A DNA stretch of 64,000 bases from Astrothelium macrocarpum (lineage: Eukaryota; Ascomycota; Dothideomycetes; Trypetheliales; Trypetheliaceae): the NCBI GenBank assembly GCA_021030915.1, contig JAGEMR010000087.1, forward strand, positions 62,001 to 126,000, written 5' to 3'. The translations under genes and the position numbers were made by a program. Below are positions 44,747 to 56,248 of the stretch, one piece after another (positions within the stretch are counted from its first letter, which is position 1; the number at the start of each line of letters is the position of its first letter). A model generated the notes under the pieces. It was not told where the DNA came from, did not search any database, and saw only the letters and a program-made list of their open reading frames with translations.

Positions 44747-45429
44747 GTAGATGACACGGTACACGGTACAGGGAATAGAACTAGAAGGCGTGTTGTAGCT
44801 TTATGTAATCTTACAGCTCGCAGAGTCTCTGCTCTTTTGTAACATCGGTGTATACCCTTATAGAAGTATCCCATGTTAAATGTATTCTTACCCAAGCATA
44901 GTACTCTTAGTGACCTGTATCACTTGCTAACTAACAATCACTCTTTTTCGAAGGGTGCGCTGTTACGAAGAGCTCCCATAGTGTCCAGTGTCCTGACTAT
45001 ACCATTATAGCGATGTCGCTTTCTGGCTTTATGCTTGCATGAACGGACCTCGTAATTCACATCCTTCAGATTGAACAATGGTGACTTTGAAAACCCTGGC
45101 AAGCATATCTACACGCTCAGCAAAGACACATTTAAGGGAAACCTTCTATTTTGAATCGAGAACGATCATCGCAGTTCACATTTCAAAGTGATGCTAGAAT
45201 TGCTCTTGTGTAACCCAGACGTCAAAACCAACGTTATGTCGTATTACGTCTTCTCCAACAGAATGACCTATGGCATCTAGTTGTAATCTGCAGTCATTTG
45301 GGCTCAACTATTAGAAGCCCATATGGATTCGTACAACGGACGATGTAATTTAAAAATTCTATAAGTCATCCTTTCAGATAGTCTCCTCTGACCAGTGCTA
45401 GTTCCAGAATCGGGCGCATGCTCTGATTG

Positions 45430-45930
45430 TGTTGGAAAAGCTGCAGCGCCTGGAATCCACACATTGATTCAACATTTTCACGCACTCCAGATGGTTTTAG
45501 ATTTTGCTCACATTCCCGTCCTAGAGACCCCCACTATAACCGCTTTGGAAAAGCTCGAACAGAGCTAGCATGGTATATGATGGTACTTTGCTTCATCGAG
45601 TCTCGGGCTCCCTGCCGCCTTGTACGAGAGATACGAGAGTCTTACGCTCGCGTCCTACATGAGCACGAATTCTCTAAAACCGACATTCTGAGCTTGACCA
45701 AACTGCTCCACAAAGTACCATTATATATCTCTCCACAGAAACTTTTTCCAATGTCCATTGCAAAGATCTTCTTCAACGACTTGGGCGCAAGATACACTTC
45801 CCAGGAGCACAAAGCTTCTACGAAGAAGCCAACAGACTATCTGTCTGGCCAAAACGCGCTAACTCTATTGATCATTATCTAGACAACACGATCGAAGCTG
45901 CTGAAAGGAGATTGCGAAGTCAGTAGAGAT
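45430..45930 (+). pseudogene. possible degraded coding fragment, family unknown
   Basis: Three protein-like stretches follow each other in shifting frames. The first contains GIHTLIQHFHALQMVLDFAH and continues to an EKLEQS just before a stop (about 45455-45570). The second runs LAWYMMVLCFIESRAPCRLV and onward in another frame (about 45565-45780). The third is back in the first frame, with FYEEANRLSVWPKRANSIDH and a basic end before the stop near 45926. No intron I tried joins them. The pattern suggests a gene broken by frameshifts. I do not recognise the family. Confidence 0.3.
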
Positions 45931-46449
45931 TTAGGTTTAAAGCACACACGTGTGAATATATCCTCAATGTAGTTAGATCAGGCTGCCATTCCAGGAAGCA
46001 GACTATTGACTGCCGCTAGCCAGAGGACCAATCCATATCTTCTTGAAATTAGATGTGGCTTGATGTTTAAAACGCAATTCTTAGAGACCGGTCGGAGACG
46101 GCCGTGCCAGAACTCTATCAATGAAAAAAGAAATTAACAGATCAAATCGTCGATACTGCGCAGCCAACTCGTCATTATCTACGGGCGGGTTAAAGATGTG
46201 TAAAGGGGAGATAGCGTTAATCAAACCAAAATGGAATCTACCATTGAGAGAATAGAGCGGCTTTGAAACAATGCGAATGAATCTACAATGTGATGCGATA
46301 AGCGGATATGCATGTCAACAAATTCCGATGAGGGACAAGGGCCAAAAAACAAAATCAATTGCTTTCCGAATGAGGAATAATTAAACGAGAATTGGTAAAT
46401 TACCTCATAGAATATCCTCATTTCCTATCTCTTGATTACGAAACTTTCC

Positions 46450-46722
46450 AGAAGAAGACAGTCGGACTCATGAGGATCGCTATGATGCTGCTCCAAAAGA
46501 CAACAGAGGTAGAAAAAATGACGCTGTCAGGGGCTTCAGTTCCGCATTTGGACAAGGCAACCTACGGGGCGCCGAACAAAAACACCAATCGGCACGAAAG
46601 GCAGGAAAGGCTGAGAAATCAAGTAGGGTGGTCAGATACCGACGCGAAATGTCAGGTCCGGGCTCCTACATATCAGGTGGATGCTCAATGGCAGACAGTG
46701 CACAGCACTACGGCACATGATC
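46450..46722 (+). other. open frame resembling a charged C-terminal exon, unassigned
   Basis: A frame ending in TGA near 46722 reads as a Gly/Ser/Lys/Arg-rich segment, with pieces such as HEDRYDAAPKDNRGRKNDAV and FSSAFGQGNLRGAEQKH. It has no start codon that fits and no recognisable domain. It could be the last exon of a lost gene or chance. Confidence 0.2.
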
Positions 46723-47607
46723 TATGCGAGTATCAGCACGTCTTCAATATGTCTGTCAGAATATTTCAAAAAGGAAGTCCACCACGGCTTAACGGCATTA
46801 ACATGAGTCAGCAATCCTATCTTCCCTGTATTAGACCGAAGGCAAGGCTGAGCAATTGATTTAACGGAAACACACTACTTCAAACGGTTGCGGAGTATTC
46901 TTGGGCCCGTGGCAAGGGAATCTGGGAGCCGCTAATATATGCTTAAAGATCCTTTACGGCACAGTAGAATCAGGTCAGAGCGACTATCATTTGATGAAAA
47001 TTATTGGTTACTAGCGATGGTCATGCTTAGGTGCTGAAAGATAGTGTGGAAGCTCAGGTAGCCACAAGCTTGAAAAACTACCCATTACGGGACGAACCGC
47101 ACCGTTGCAAGGATTAGAGCCCCAGGAAGCGAGTCAGCTATAGACAACTAATGTTGAGATTTTAATGAATCCTTGTCAGATACCTTGACACCCGCTTCTG
47201 TACTATGTAGGAGCTGAGATGAGACAAACCCAGTTCCCCAGCCAATTTTCCGATCAGCCCGAAAAACGCGCCATTGAAAAAAAAAATTGCAGCGGTTATC
47301 GTGCAAACGCCTACTTCGGACTCAATTCCGTCCGAGACTGAGTCAATATAGTGATCTGATCCTGGTGAATCATTGTCAAAGTAGGATAAGAGTGCAAATG
47401 CTGAGGGCGAATAGAATATCCACAACACCAAAGGCACCCAATATGCACACCATGGCCGCTTTTCCCCCCAAACGCAAGTGCTGTAGATCCCAATCCAAGG
47501 CCATGTCATCGTGCGACATGCTTTTTTGCAGGATTCGAATCCCACTCCCCCGAAAAAAAGCCATTTTCGATGCCCAATGCTAAAATAGAAAATCAAGGAC
47601 GGCAAAA

Positions 47608-49225
47608 CTACATTACATATAGCAAGTCTGTGTTCAGGGGGTGGCTACAACTGAGCTGTGGCTTCTGACTGTATTTGCCCTGAAGCTCGTCCCGGATGCT
47701 GTTTAGAAGCTGCACGTAGCTCTGCTGAGGATTCTTCTTGAGTGCTGCGACGAATGCCCAAGACATGGCGCCCGTAGCCTCTCCTGCGATTTGAGCATCT
47801 TGTCTGTAGAAAGAATCAGCCATGAGTTAGCAAGTTGCGACTGCTATAGTCACATACGAAGTCTGCGAGTCTTTGCTTCCGCTCCACATGATGACATCTG
47901 CTGCACTCGTCTTGGTCCTAATGTTTCGCTGAAAAGTCTCGTTTCCGCTGGTGGCTTTCTTTAGAAAACTCATGCCAGTGCTAAGCATTCCGCCAATATC
48001 GCCATGAGCGTAGCTTGAAACAATACCAAGTAATCCTTGACCAGCTTCCTTGGCAAGATTGGGTTCCTTGAGTACTCCCTGGGTGCTGTAGATATAAGGA
48101 AGATCCAGGGCAGATCCAGAGTGACAAGAGTCGAAAATTGCAGTCAAGCGAACTCCAGCCTGTAAAGGCGCAACCCTAATAACGATATTAGTCCGACTTC
48201 GTGTAAGATGGGATGACGCATGGTGTGGCGGCTTACATTATTCGATGCATTTCATCATCAACAATGTGTCCAGCATTTCTAAAATCCACGGGATAAATGA
48301 CTTCGTCGTACCCATCATCCTCATCTCCATCCAGATCTGGAGTCTGGCCGCCGTGACCTAAGAATCTGAGCACTGCTCATAGATCACTAATCAGGAAGCT
48401 GTACATACCTGAGTAATGGAAGAATAGCGAATCATTTGGTTGCGCATCCTTTACGAGCCAGTGCATTGCGCGTAGGATATTGGCCTTTGTCGGCTGGCTC
48501 ATTGGGTTTTGCTGATCATCCGTCAAAATCACCATGTCTTCTCTCTTGTATCCGAAATGTTGGTTCAAGTAGGTTGACATGTTCTTCACATCGTTGATAC
48601 ATCCTCTCAGCTGCCCTCTTTGCCCGAAATAGTTGATGCCAATTAGCAGTGCTTTTCGTCGTCCCGTACAGTTTGAATACTGGAACGTGTATCCCCCAGG
48701 AGCTCCCGCTCCGAAGTGTTGAGCTTGCTGAGGTGGTGGAGGTGGTGCAGCATGATTGCCGTGCATGTAAGCGCTGTTATGGTATGTCGGTGCTATAGTC
48801 TTATTTAACATCAATTCTAGGGCAAGAGGATGTCAGCTTACCTGGGTGATTACCATATTGAGGGCCGCCGTTTGGTGGCGCATAACCACCGTATTGTGCT
48901 TGGGGTGGTGGTGTCTAAATTTTTGTCTGAGCATTTCATTCTGGTTTATTTTAACTCTTCTTACTCACATTCTGATAGCCACTGTAATTTGGCGGAGGCG
49001 GAGGTGATCCGTATCCGTAATTTTGAGGTGGTTGCGGTGAAGGCGCTCCGTATCCATAGCCTTGAGGGCTTTGGGCAGGTAAGTAGGGAATAATTGAAAT
49101 TTTTATGACACTACTCACGGTGCATATTGAGGTTGCTGGGGAGGATAGCCCTGTTGAGGATATTGTGGAGGCCCATACCCTCCTTGTCCTTGATTATGAT
49201 ATTGCTGTCCTGGGTAAAAAGACAT
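47608..49225 (-). CDS. MCA1: metacaspase (type I)
   Basis: Seven exons: 49119-49225, 48969-49068, 48842-48914, 48409-48792, 48237-48357, 47858-48175, 47608-47803; 432 aa. The N-terminal prodomain (about 1-120) is rich in Pro, Gln, Gly and Tyr, as in type I metacaspases. The C14 peptidase domain follows: RRKALLIGINYFGQRGQLRG, the His motif FHYSGHGGQ (His223; codon 222 split by an intron), EVIYPVDF, the Cys motif AIFDSCHSGS (Cys279), and SGSKDSQTSQDAQIAGEATG. The dyad is intact. Family members are Ca2+-dependent proteases that cleave after Arg or Lys and act in stress, protein aggregate handling and cell death. Removal of the last intron (47804-47857, branch-like GCTAACTC) is needed for the conserved QTSQDAQ segment. 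Confidence 0.92.
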
Positions 49226-50981
49226 GATCTTCTTGTCGACGAGGATAATGTTCTAAGAGAGAACAAGTAATTGTTTGCGATCTAGTCGCGCAAGCGGGGC
49301 AATTGGATGCCTTGCGAGACAATTGCTCGGGCAAGAATTTTTCAAAAAATTCACAGAAATAGAGGCAGCGTAGAAGAGACTGAATTGCGCGTCCAACAAG
49401 GAAGGTTGATGACGGGAGAATGCAAGGAGCCAGATAGGGCAGTAGGAATATGGGAGTGACACAATGAAGAATCCCTCGGATTCGGGGTCCGGGCGCATCA
49501 TCGGTGGGGATTCCGCATGCTGGCCTTTATGTAAGCGACCATTCGTCCACAGACGCGTTTCTTCACCCGCTGCCGACGGCCAATGAAATCCCATCCAGAG
49601 CGTTCCAGACAATCCAATCCCTACCCTCTCTCCCGCAGTGTCTTCCTGGGTGTCCATGTGGAAAGCCTCTGCAACTGCGGGTACACCGCCGGTAGCACCC
49701 AGTCCACCCGTCGGTGAGATATGCGTCTCCTTCAAAAGAGACTACAACGGTGTGGGATGATGTATGATACGTCGTTAGCCACTGCGCTGAGGCTAAAGCC
49801 GACGCTTCCTAGTCGTGGCGCACGTTCAATCACGCTTCGGGTAGGGAGATTGCCCCAAATTTGGGGACACCAATGGGCTTTCGCACTACACAAGCATCCA
49901 CTAAGCTTTTCACTCTCCTGCAGCCCTTTGCTAGCGATGTTACTTTACAGGGCCAAGCCACTGTCTAATGCGTAAAGCCACTCTATGGTCCAGCCCTTCC
50001 GTCGCCTGCTCCGCCTCACCTCATCATCGTTGACGCTGGCAGGCATGGTGCGCCTATCAGTGTATCTGTGACGGCATTTCCTCATTAGTTGTTCAGCGTA
50101 TGCACTTCGACTTCAGCCTCAATGCATCCAAAAAGGGTCAAGAGCCTATCCAAGCGGCTCCACTCTTTGACGAAAATGGTTCCCTACATAATGACAGGTG
50201 AACGATGTTGGTAGATCCGTCGCCCTATAGACCCAAACATCCTTAAGCATGCAATTCCCCTGTCGATCTCCTGGCACTAGGTACCAATCTGTTGGTTATG
50301 ACTGCCTCAAAAGGGCATGGTTCCGCAGCATTTGCTTTCATTATCCAGCTGGGGAAGAAAACGCCGAATGACGCTCCCTGCAATGCAGACATGAAGCCCT
50401 TCTCTGCTACAATTAAATCAGCCGCAGATGGCTCGATCGCTTGCATAAACTGAAAGGTAGGTATGTAGCATCCTCAGCCGTAGGATTTTGACACCGCTTT
50501 GCGGCGAGTTTTGCGTTACAGAAAACAAGCCAATGGCGTTCTACTACTCAAGTATCGCATGGTTGCCCACGTGGAGGCTGCTACTACTGGCCAACGCAAG
50601 CCACAATGCACAATCGTCACTACCCGAAGCACGTCAAAGCTATTTTTGCATCTGAATGTTGCATACGCCAATTCTCCAAGACGCACTCCTCGATCACTTT
50701 CTTCATCTCAGTTTCCGGCGTGTTCATTGCTAACGTGCGATCGATTCCTCAAGCCCGAACAATCGCTACAATACGTGCAATTGATGCCTACGGACTTTGA
50801 GCCTTTCCTCAATATCGAGGTGTTTCGAATTGATAACTTACAGTCTCGAAGATCACTGGAGTAACTACCTAAGAACAATCAGAAGTCTTCCTCAAGGTAT
50901 AGCCGATTCGGCAGATGCTTCACTCACAATTTTTACAGTCTCTAAGATCACTGGAATTGGTACCTGGAACTATGTCAGCTC
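49226..50981. other. 1.75-kb intergenic region
   Basis: The first few hundred bases are the metacaspase promoter. The rest holds no supported gene. The open frame 50499-50864 (121 aa, plus) has no motif and overlaps an alternative frame. No repeats or RNA genes seen. Confidence 0.4.
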
Positions 50982-51846
50982 TCATTTTCCTCCTTTGCCA
51001 AGATGGCAACGCTCACAATCTTCGCAATTGACACAATCGGAGCAGTTGATACATCCTACACATCGGAAAAGTAGGTCAGTAACGTGGTTCGATATTTTTG
51101 ACATGGTGTCCATGCGTTCACCCAACAGCAAGCATTACAGCCTGCTTACCTGAACAGTCGGTGCAGTCGGTGCAATTCTTGTTTGGTTTTTCGTTATTTG
51201 GAACTGGAGTCTCCACACTGGAACCTATCAGCATCAAGACTTCTTTATGGACAAAAGAGAAGTAACTCAAGTCAAGATCTCTTGGGACGTGTGTGGAGTC
51301 GAAAGGAGTATAAAGTACATGCGACACTTACGGAGGCCGATGCTCGTTAGTCGTAAACCACGCTCCTTTCAATCCTGTGCAATTAGTGCAGCCAACACAA
51401 TCTTCGCAGTCGACGCAATTTGTGCCTCCAGAACCATTAGCCATGTCCTCCGTGCACTTCATATCACAAAATATAGCACACTCACACATCTTGCAATTCA
51501 CACAGCGCGTGCAGTTGCTGCACATGGAGCACCCGCGACACTCCTGACATCCCGATGACATGGTGCATCCTGAAGAGCTTGCGCTGTTGGAGCTGAATTT
51601 GTTGGGCTTGTAGGGTCGGCTGGTGGTCGGGGTTGCTGCTGATTGAGATTCCGTGCCATCCGGAGTGTAGACAGTCGAAGCCGTGCTCGTCTCGTAGGAT
51701 GGAGGCTCTTCCACGGGGATTTTCTTGTCTCTGCAAAATGCGTAATTAGAATTGGAGTAAGACACTCTTCGCGAGAAGGAAGAGAAGGAAGTGGAGTGCT
51801 TTTTCACAACAGATAGTCATTGTATAGCTTAAACATACTCAGTCAT
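50982..51846 (-). CDS. cysteine-array protein (CxxCxxC repeats), function unknown
   Basis: Modelled exons: 51835-51846, 51332-51723, 51150-51217, 50982-51055; 181 aa. After a Pro/Ser/Thr-rich head (IPVEEPPSYETSTASTVYT) come arrays with Cys at every third residue: SGCQECRGCSMCSNCTRCVN continuing CKMCEC, then NCVDCEDCVGCTNC, NCTDCTDC, and GCINCSDCVNCEDCERCH in the last exon. There is no signal peptide or membrane segment. The last three exons are well supported by splice sites and by continuation of the repeat. The first exon (MTEY, donor GTTTAAG) is tentative; the long frame upstream starts with GTG. I do not recognise a named family. Metal binding, or a Cys-lined helical fold, are inferences. 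Confidence 0.65.
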
Positions 51847-52950
51847 GTTGGATCTGGTCCCAATAGCAATGATTTGAGCGTTTGCCTGCAGAAGCACTGT
51901 TCGGGCTTTTGGCAAGGTGAAGAAAGTCTTTGTGTATCTTGCAACAGCCGTGGTGTCAGCTCAGCACGACGAAGACTTTTCTGTCTTGAGACTGATCTTA
52001 CATTTGCGAGTCTACGAGCGTTCCTACCAATGTTTCTGCTGGTTCTTCTGAAAACCGCCTAAACAGTCTTAAGTGCTTGGCCGAGAGATAGACGCGCAAT
52101 TTATTGACGTACGACCACAATCAAGGACCGGATCATCCAACCTCGTTGGTTCGCTCAGCAGCTGAGTCACTGGCAACCTCCCCAGAGATGACGAGTTTTC
52201 GTTAAGTCTGCACCGTTGTAGATTAGACCAACGCGGAGGCCGACGCCACAACTGTAACAGATTGCTGTGATTCGTCCCGTGTTGTGGCTGGAGTTGGTGT
52301 TACATACTAGCTCTTATGCGGTCAATGCTAGGTATAATACAGTAGACGCATCGGCGGTCATAGTGACAAGTCATGAGATTTCTGCTTTTATAAACCGCAT
52401 TCCTGATCATATCTTAGGTTGGCTGACGTCTTGTGTAGCAGTTACGAAAACCCATTGACTTACGTTAGACGAAGTTCCGCGTCTCAGGAAAGAGCATGAT
52501 TAGAAAGGCTATAGATGCCACCTAGACAAGGCAAATATAAGATATTATTGGTGAGGCTCCTGAGTTGGACCGTTCCTTGTCGCCTTTACTGGCAAACCTT
52601 GCCTAAGCTTTCTATCAAGGTCTAACTTAAAGAATCCTTATCTAAGGAATCACTTGATCTCATTAGGCAAAGAGCTGCAAGTCAGTCTGATCTCCATTGG
52701 AATCTGCATTGATAATATGTTACTGCGCAGACTAGCTACCAAGCACGAGGCTCCACTCAATCCTAGAGTTTGATCTTTGCGCCACCTTCCAAAACCTTTT
52801 GTACCACTGTTTATGTTGTATAATTCGGGTAACCTTCACCGATTTCTTAGAAGCAAATTTCATGAGCGATTGTGGTTCGTGTAGAACCAGACAAATTCCC
52901 TTTCCCTGTAGAGATGGTCCTCATATCACTCAAGCTGAGTAGCTGTAAAC
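51847..52950. other. 1.1-kb intergenic region
   Basis: No gene supported. Short open frames at 51820-52062 and 52267-52458 lack motifs. The region holds the promoter of the cysteine-array gene and the 3' flank of the BTB-like gene. Confidence 0.4.
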
Positions 52951-54159
52951 CTAGCGGTTGTCCTCTCTGGCTTTGTGCATCATCTGTACTTGATCCTCTC
53001 TTCTACCCATGAATGAAAAATACCAAGTTGGCTCCCCGTGCCTGATGCGGCATCCTCGATCCCACTTTTCCAGTTGAAGATGTTCCCAGTAGTCACTGTG
53101 TCGATCCTGCGTCTTAGGCTTTGTAGCATCCATACAATCCAAACATAGACCATCAAAATATGAAGTGGCCCGCCTCGCCGACTCATCTATCAAACGTTCG
53201 TAACTAATTTTACAGCATTCACAGCTGGTAGGTGGCGGAGTCCAAGAAAAGGCTCTGGTCCGCGAAATCATTTCTGAGATACTGTTTCCCTTGAAATGTG
53301 TCTCGAATGGAAGAACTTCACAGTCGTTCATCTCATGGAAGTACCCGAAGAAAGTGTTTTCTTTGCAAGAACAGGACCGTTCCAGGCAATCTTTGCAGGA
53401 GCTGAAAAGTCCGTCGTGAAGTATGTTGCGGACCCGACCTTTAGCAGCTCTGATCTGTTCTGAAAGTCGATTAGCGAACCGACGTCAGATTAGCAATGAG
53501 TTTCGCATCATTTCTGGGAATGACATACGCATGACGACCTCTGGCAGATGAAACTTCGATTGCAAGACTGGCGTAGACTCCGTAATGTGACCTCCAGCGT
53601 AGTAAACGAGATATTTAGTCGCGGCTTGAAAAGCCGGAGCATAGTCAAATACGAAAGCAGGGTACAGTATCTGTCTATTTGAAAGTAAACATGAGTCTCT
53701 GTGGTTGGACTGCACCAGAGATCGGGCTTTCGTTTGGTACCACTTGACAAACCATGCCTTGAGGGTGCTCAAGTCAAATCCAAAGTAATCGGCTGTGTGG
53801 ATAACTGTCCAGACCATTTCCAAGTCAAGGTCTTCAACATCATGGTTGTGGTCGCCGTGGACCTCGCGTAAGAATGGTTCCACGGCTTGGTAAAACTGGT
53901 CCTTGATCTCAATAGTCTCCTGGGCTGCTTCTTTGAACTTATTGCTGGGCTTGAGCATGTTCGCGAGAAATTCGGAAAAGCTCATCTTGGAGACTAGGTC
54001 ACGCTTCACCTCGAAGTCCACAGTGGCGCGGATGATATTCCTGTCTCCCACGACATTATGATCGTACTCAATGATGCGAAGAGTGAGATCATAATTGGTT
54101 GCAAGACTTATCGTTTTGTGAATGCCAGATGACGAGTCATTCAAATTTACGGGAGCCAT
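52951..54159 (-). CDS. BTB/POZ-like fungal protein with C-terminal cysteine motifs
   Basis: Two exons (53529-54159, 52951-53459) encode 379 aa. Residues about 40-150 match the fungal BTB-like pattern: VDFEVKRDLVSKMSFSEFLA (the place of the usual 'S..F..ML'), EIKDQFYQAVEPFLREVHG, and EMVWTVIHTADYFGFDLSTL. The C-terminal half contains SSCKDCLERSCSCKEN, SCECCKISYERL and DGLCLDCMD, which may bind metal. The intron GTATGT...TTTCAG is supported because the second exon continues a Cys-rich reading frame without a break. BTB domains mediate protein interactions, often as cullin-3 adaptors, but these fungal proteins are mostly uncharacterised. Confidence 0.7.
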
Positions 54160-54400
54160 TTTGGTTCTCTAGTAGAGATGAGCAGCCTCTGAAATGGTCG
54201 AGTGGTAGATATGAGAGAAAGGGTTTACGAAGACTTATGCTTCACCTTATCGAACAACACTGGTGCGTATGTCACTAAGAAATGAAGCAGATCCGTCGTG
54301 GCTTTGTATGCGGAGAATGGTTTGTTCATATGCAAGATCAAAGCACAACCCTTACTTTCATTTCAAAGGTGAAAAATCGAGGTCCTGAATCAAGCACTAC

Positions 54401-55830
54401 TTACGAGGATGAATGCATTTCGGACGCTGGTCGATCAGCAAGCCTCGGCGTTTGTAAGTTACTGGCAGAGGGCCATAGCTTGGAAGCTTGCAAAATCAAA
54501 TGATGAGCATCATCAAGCCTACTTTTTTCCTCGAGAAGCCGGATTACGTTATTTACTCCATCACCCGGTTCAGACCCATTTCCAACCCGCCTCAAAAACT
54601 GGCGTATGGACGTTTTCAGAACTCTTCGTACTGCCTCATCTAAGTCTTGATCTCGAGCCAAAGGCAAGAAAAACATGACGGCTCTTTCAGCCAAGCCCTT
54701 GCCGATCGCTGGATGCTCTGTCAATGACTCCTTGAGACTGTCCAGTGACTGAGCCAGAGCTAGAGGAAATTCCACACTTGTGGCAGCAACTCCAACGAGG
54801 GGTAACCTGTATCGACAGCTTCCACAAGCCATCGAGTCGGGACAGCGGGTCTGAAGTACATGCATCACATGTTTGAGAATGTTTCGTACCGGAGGCGTAT
54901 GCTCGAAATCGGCAAACATATCGAAGAACACCTCTGCTAGTGCAGCATCATTATCATACTCCTTCATGGCGGCGTCAAATATTGCAATTGGTATAGCACC
55001 AGTAAGAGCGGGGGAAGACACAAGTTTTTGTAAGGACGGTCCGTCGACTGAATCATCGTTCGTGAGGGAAGGCTCGGCATCTTCTGCCGTAATATCCGGC
55101 AATGCAATCTTGTCAGCATCTGAGTAATTCATCTCAGGTTCCGCATCTTTGGGTTCTTGTGGTCGATCCAAACCGAGTATCTGCTGTCGTGCTGCCACTT
55201 TTGCGACATACATCATCTCAAGCTTCGCATATTCTAGCCACAGTTTTTGTGACCCTTTACAGAATCGTAGTCCTCGCTGCATATATGTTCTCGCCATAGT
55301 CATGTCTGCCTGCACATCCATCGCATGATGTGCAGCGTATATCCAGAGTTCTGGTTTCGTTGGATGGAGTCTCAAGACTGTGGAAAATATGTGTCCTAAT
55401 TTCTTGTACGATTTTTCTGTTCTGGCAAATTCAATGTATTGTATCCATAGTCCAAGGTCGCCTTGAAATTTGCGCGTGCCTCGATCTAGCACAAAGAATA
55501 TGCGGCGCGGTCCCATGTAGTTTTTTGATTTGATCCCCATTCGTTTGACACGTTTGCGCCGAAGCGCGTCTAGGTTCATCTCATACTGCGCATACCGTGC
55601 ATAGTCAGACGGCTTAGAGCCTCTGGCATTGAGTACGTGTTCGAAATCGGAACGTTTCTTTGTAATGGACGAAATTTCTTCCTAAGGATAAACGGTAAGT
55701 TGTGTGTCTTGTATGCAACAACCGAGGGACGAAGGCAAACCTTTGTAAAGATTTTTTTCCTCTCGAAATCCTGAAGCTCTGGCACTGATTGCTCCAAGTA
55801 GAAGCGTGCTTTGTCGCTTGCACCGGCCAT
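54401..55830 (-). CDS. UTP6: Utp6-like U3 snoRNP (SSU processome) protein
   Basis: Two exons (55741-55830, 54401-55681) encode 456 aa; yeast Utp6 is 440 aa. The N-terminal Utp6 domain reads MAGASDKARFYLEQSVPELQ, then EEISSITKKRSDFEHVLNAR and SDYARYAQYEMNLDALRRKR. HAT repeats follow (LGLWIQYIEFARTEKSYKKL; LHPTKPELWIYAAHHAMDVQ). The C-terminal third has the less conserved helical region. Utp6 belongs to UTP-B of the small-subunit processome in the nucleolus, needed for 18S rRNA maturation. The short first exon and the intron GTTTGC...CCTTAG are needed to give the domain its start. It is divergent from NUP42. Confidence 0.9.
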
Positions 55831-56248
55831 CATATGCAAAGCATCCCTTGCAAGAAGTTTGAATACGTGAGAATCAAGAACGAGTGCATGCCAGTCCTAG
55901 CCGGAGCAACGTCACGTGATGTACAATTCCGCGCCCACTCCTTGACAAGCATTCTTTGTTCATTCACTACTTATCTTCACCAGGTATCACTGCCAATAAG
56001 ATGACAGCACTTTGAAAACTAAGACCCCTTAGTTGTAGTCTATTTACGTTTCACGCGCTGATCATTCAGAGCCGATGTTTTCCTCCATACATGCCGTTGT
56101 CCACAACGCTCGAGAAACTTTTCGTACGTCTTAATTCCCGAGGAACGTTTACGAGTCCCGATATTGTCAGGCTCTGGCGCCCGTTCTTCTTCTGTATGGC
56201 GCGCCCGTAGCATAAGCAGTTCTCATACCACCTGAAAATTGGAAGGTA
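55831..56248. promoter_or_regulatory. divergent promoter, UTP6 / NUP42
   Basis: This 418-bp head-to-head region carries TCACGTGA at 55912-55919, about 90 bp upstream of the UTP6 start. No gene is present. Confidence 0.45.

Larger units (their letters stand above)
44747..47607. other. 2.9-kb gene-poor region with coding remnants
   Basis: No intact gene is supported. Two stretches look like former coding sequence and are listed separately (45430-45930 and 46450-46722). A minus-strand open frame (47162-47605) begins with TTG; from its first ATG at 47509 it would encode 115 aa with two hydrophobic stretches, directly after the metacaspase stop, and may be chance. The perfect palindrome GGATTCGAATCC is at 47531-47542. 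Confidence 0.4.

Noticed and set aside
47531..47542. GGATTCGAATCC resembling a tRNA B box
   Set aside because: It is a simple palindrome; no A box, acceptor stem or cloverleaf fits around it on either strand.
47162..47605. 147-aa minus-strand membrane protein
   Set aside because: The frame begins with TTG, the first ATG leaves 115 aa, and it lies immediately after the metacaspase stop; no family match.
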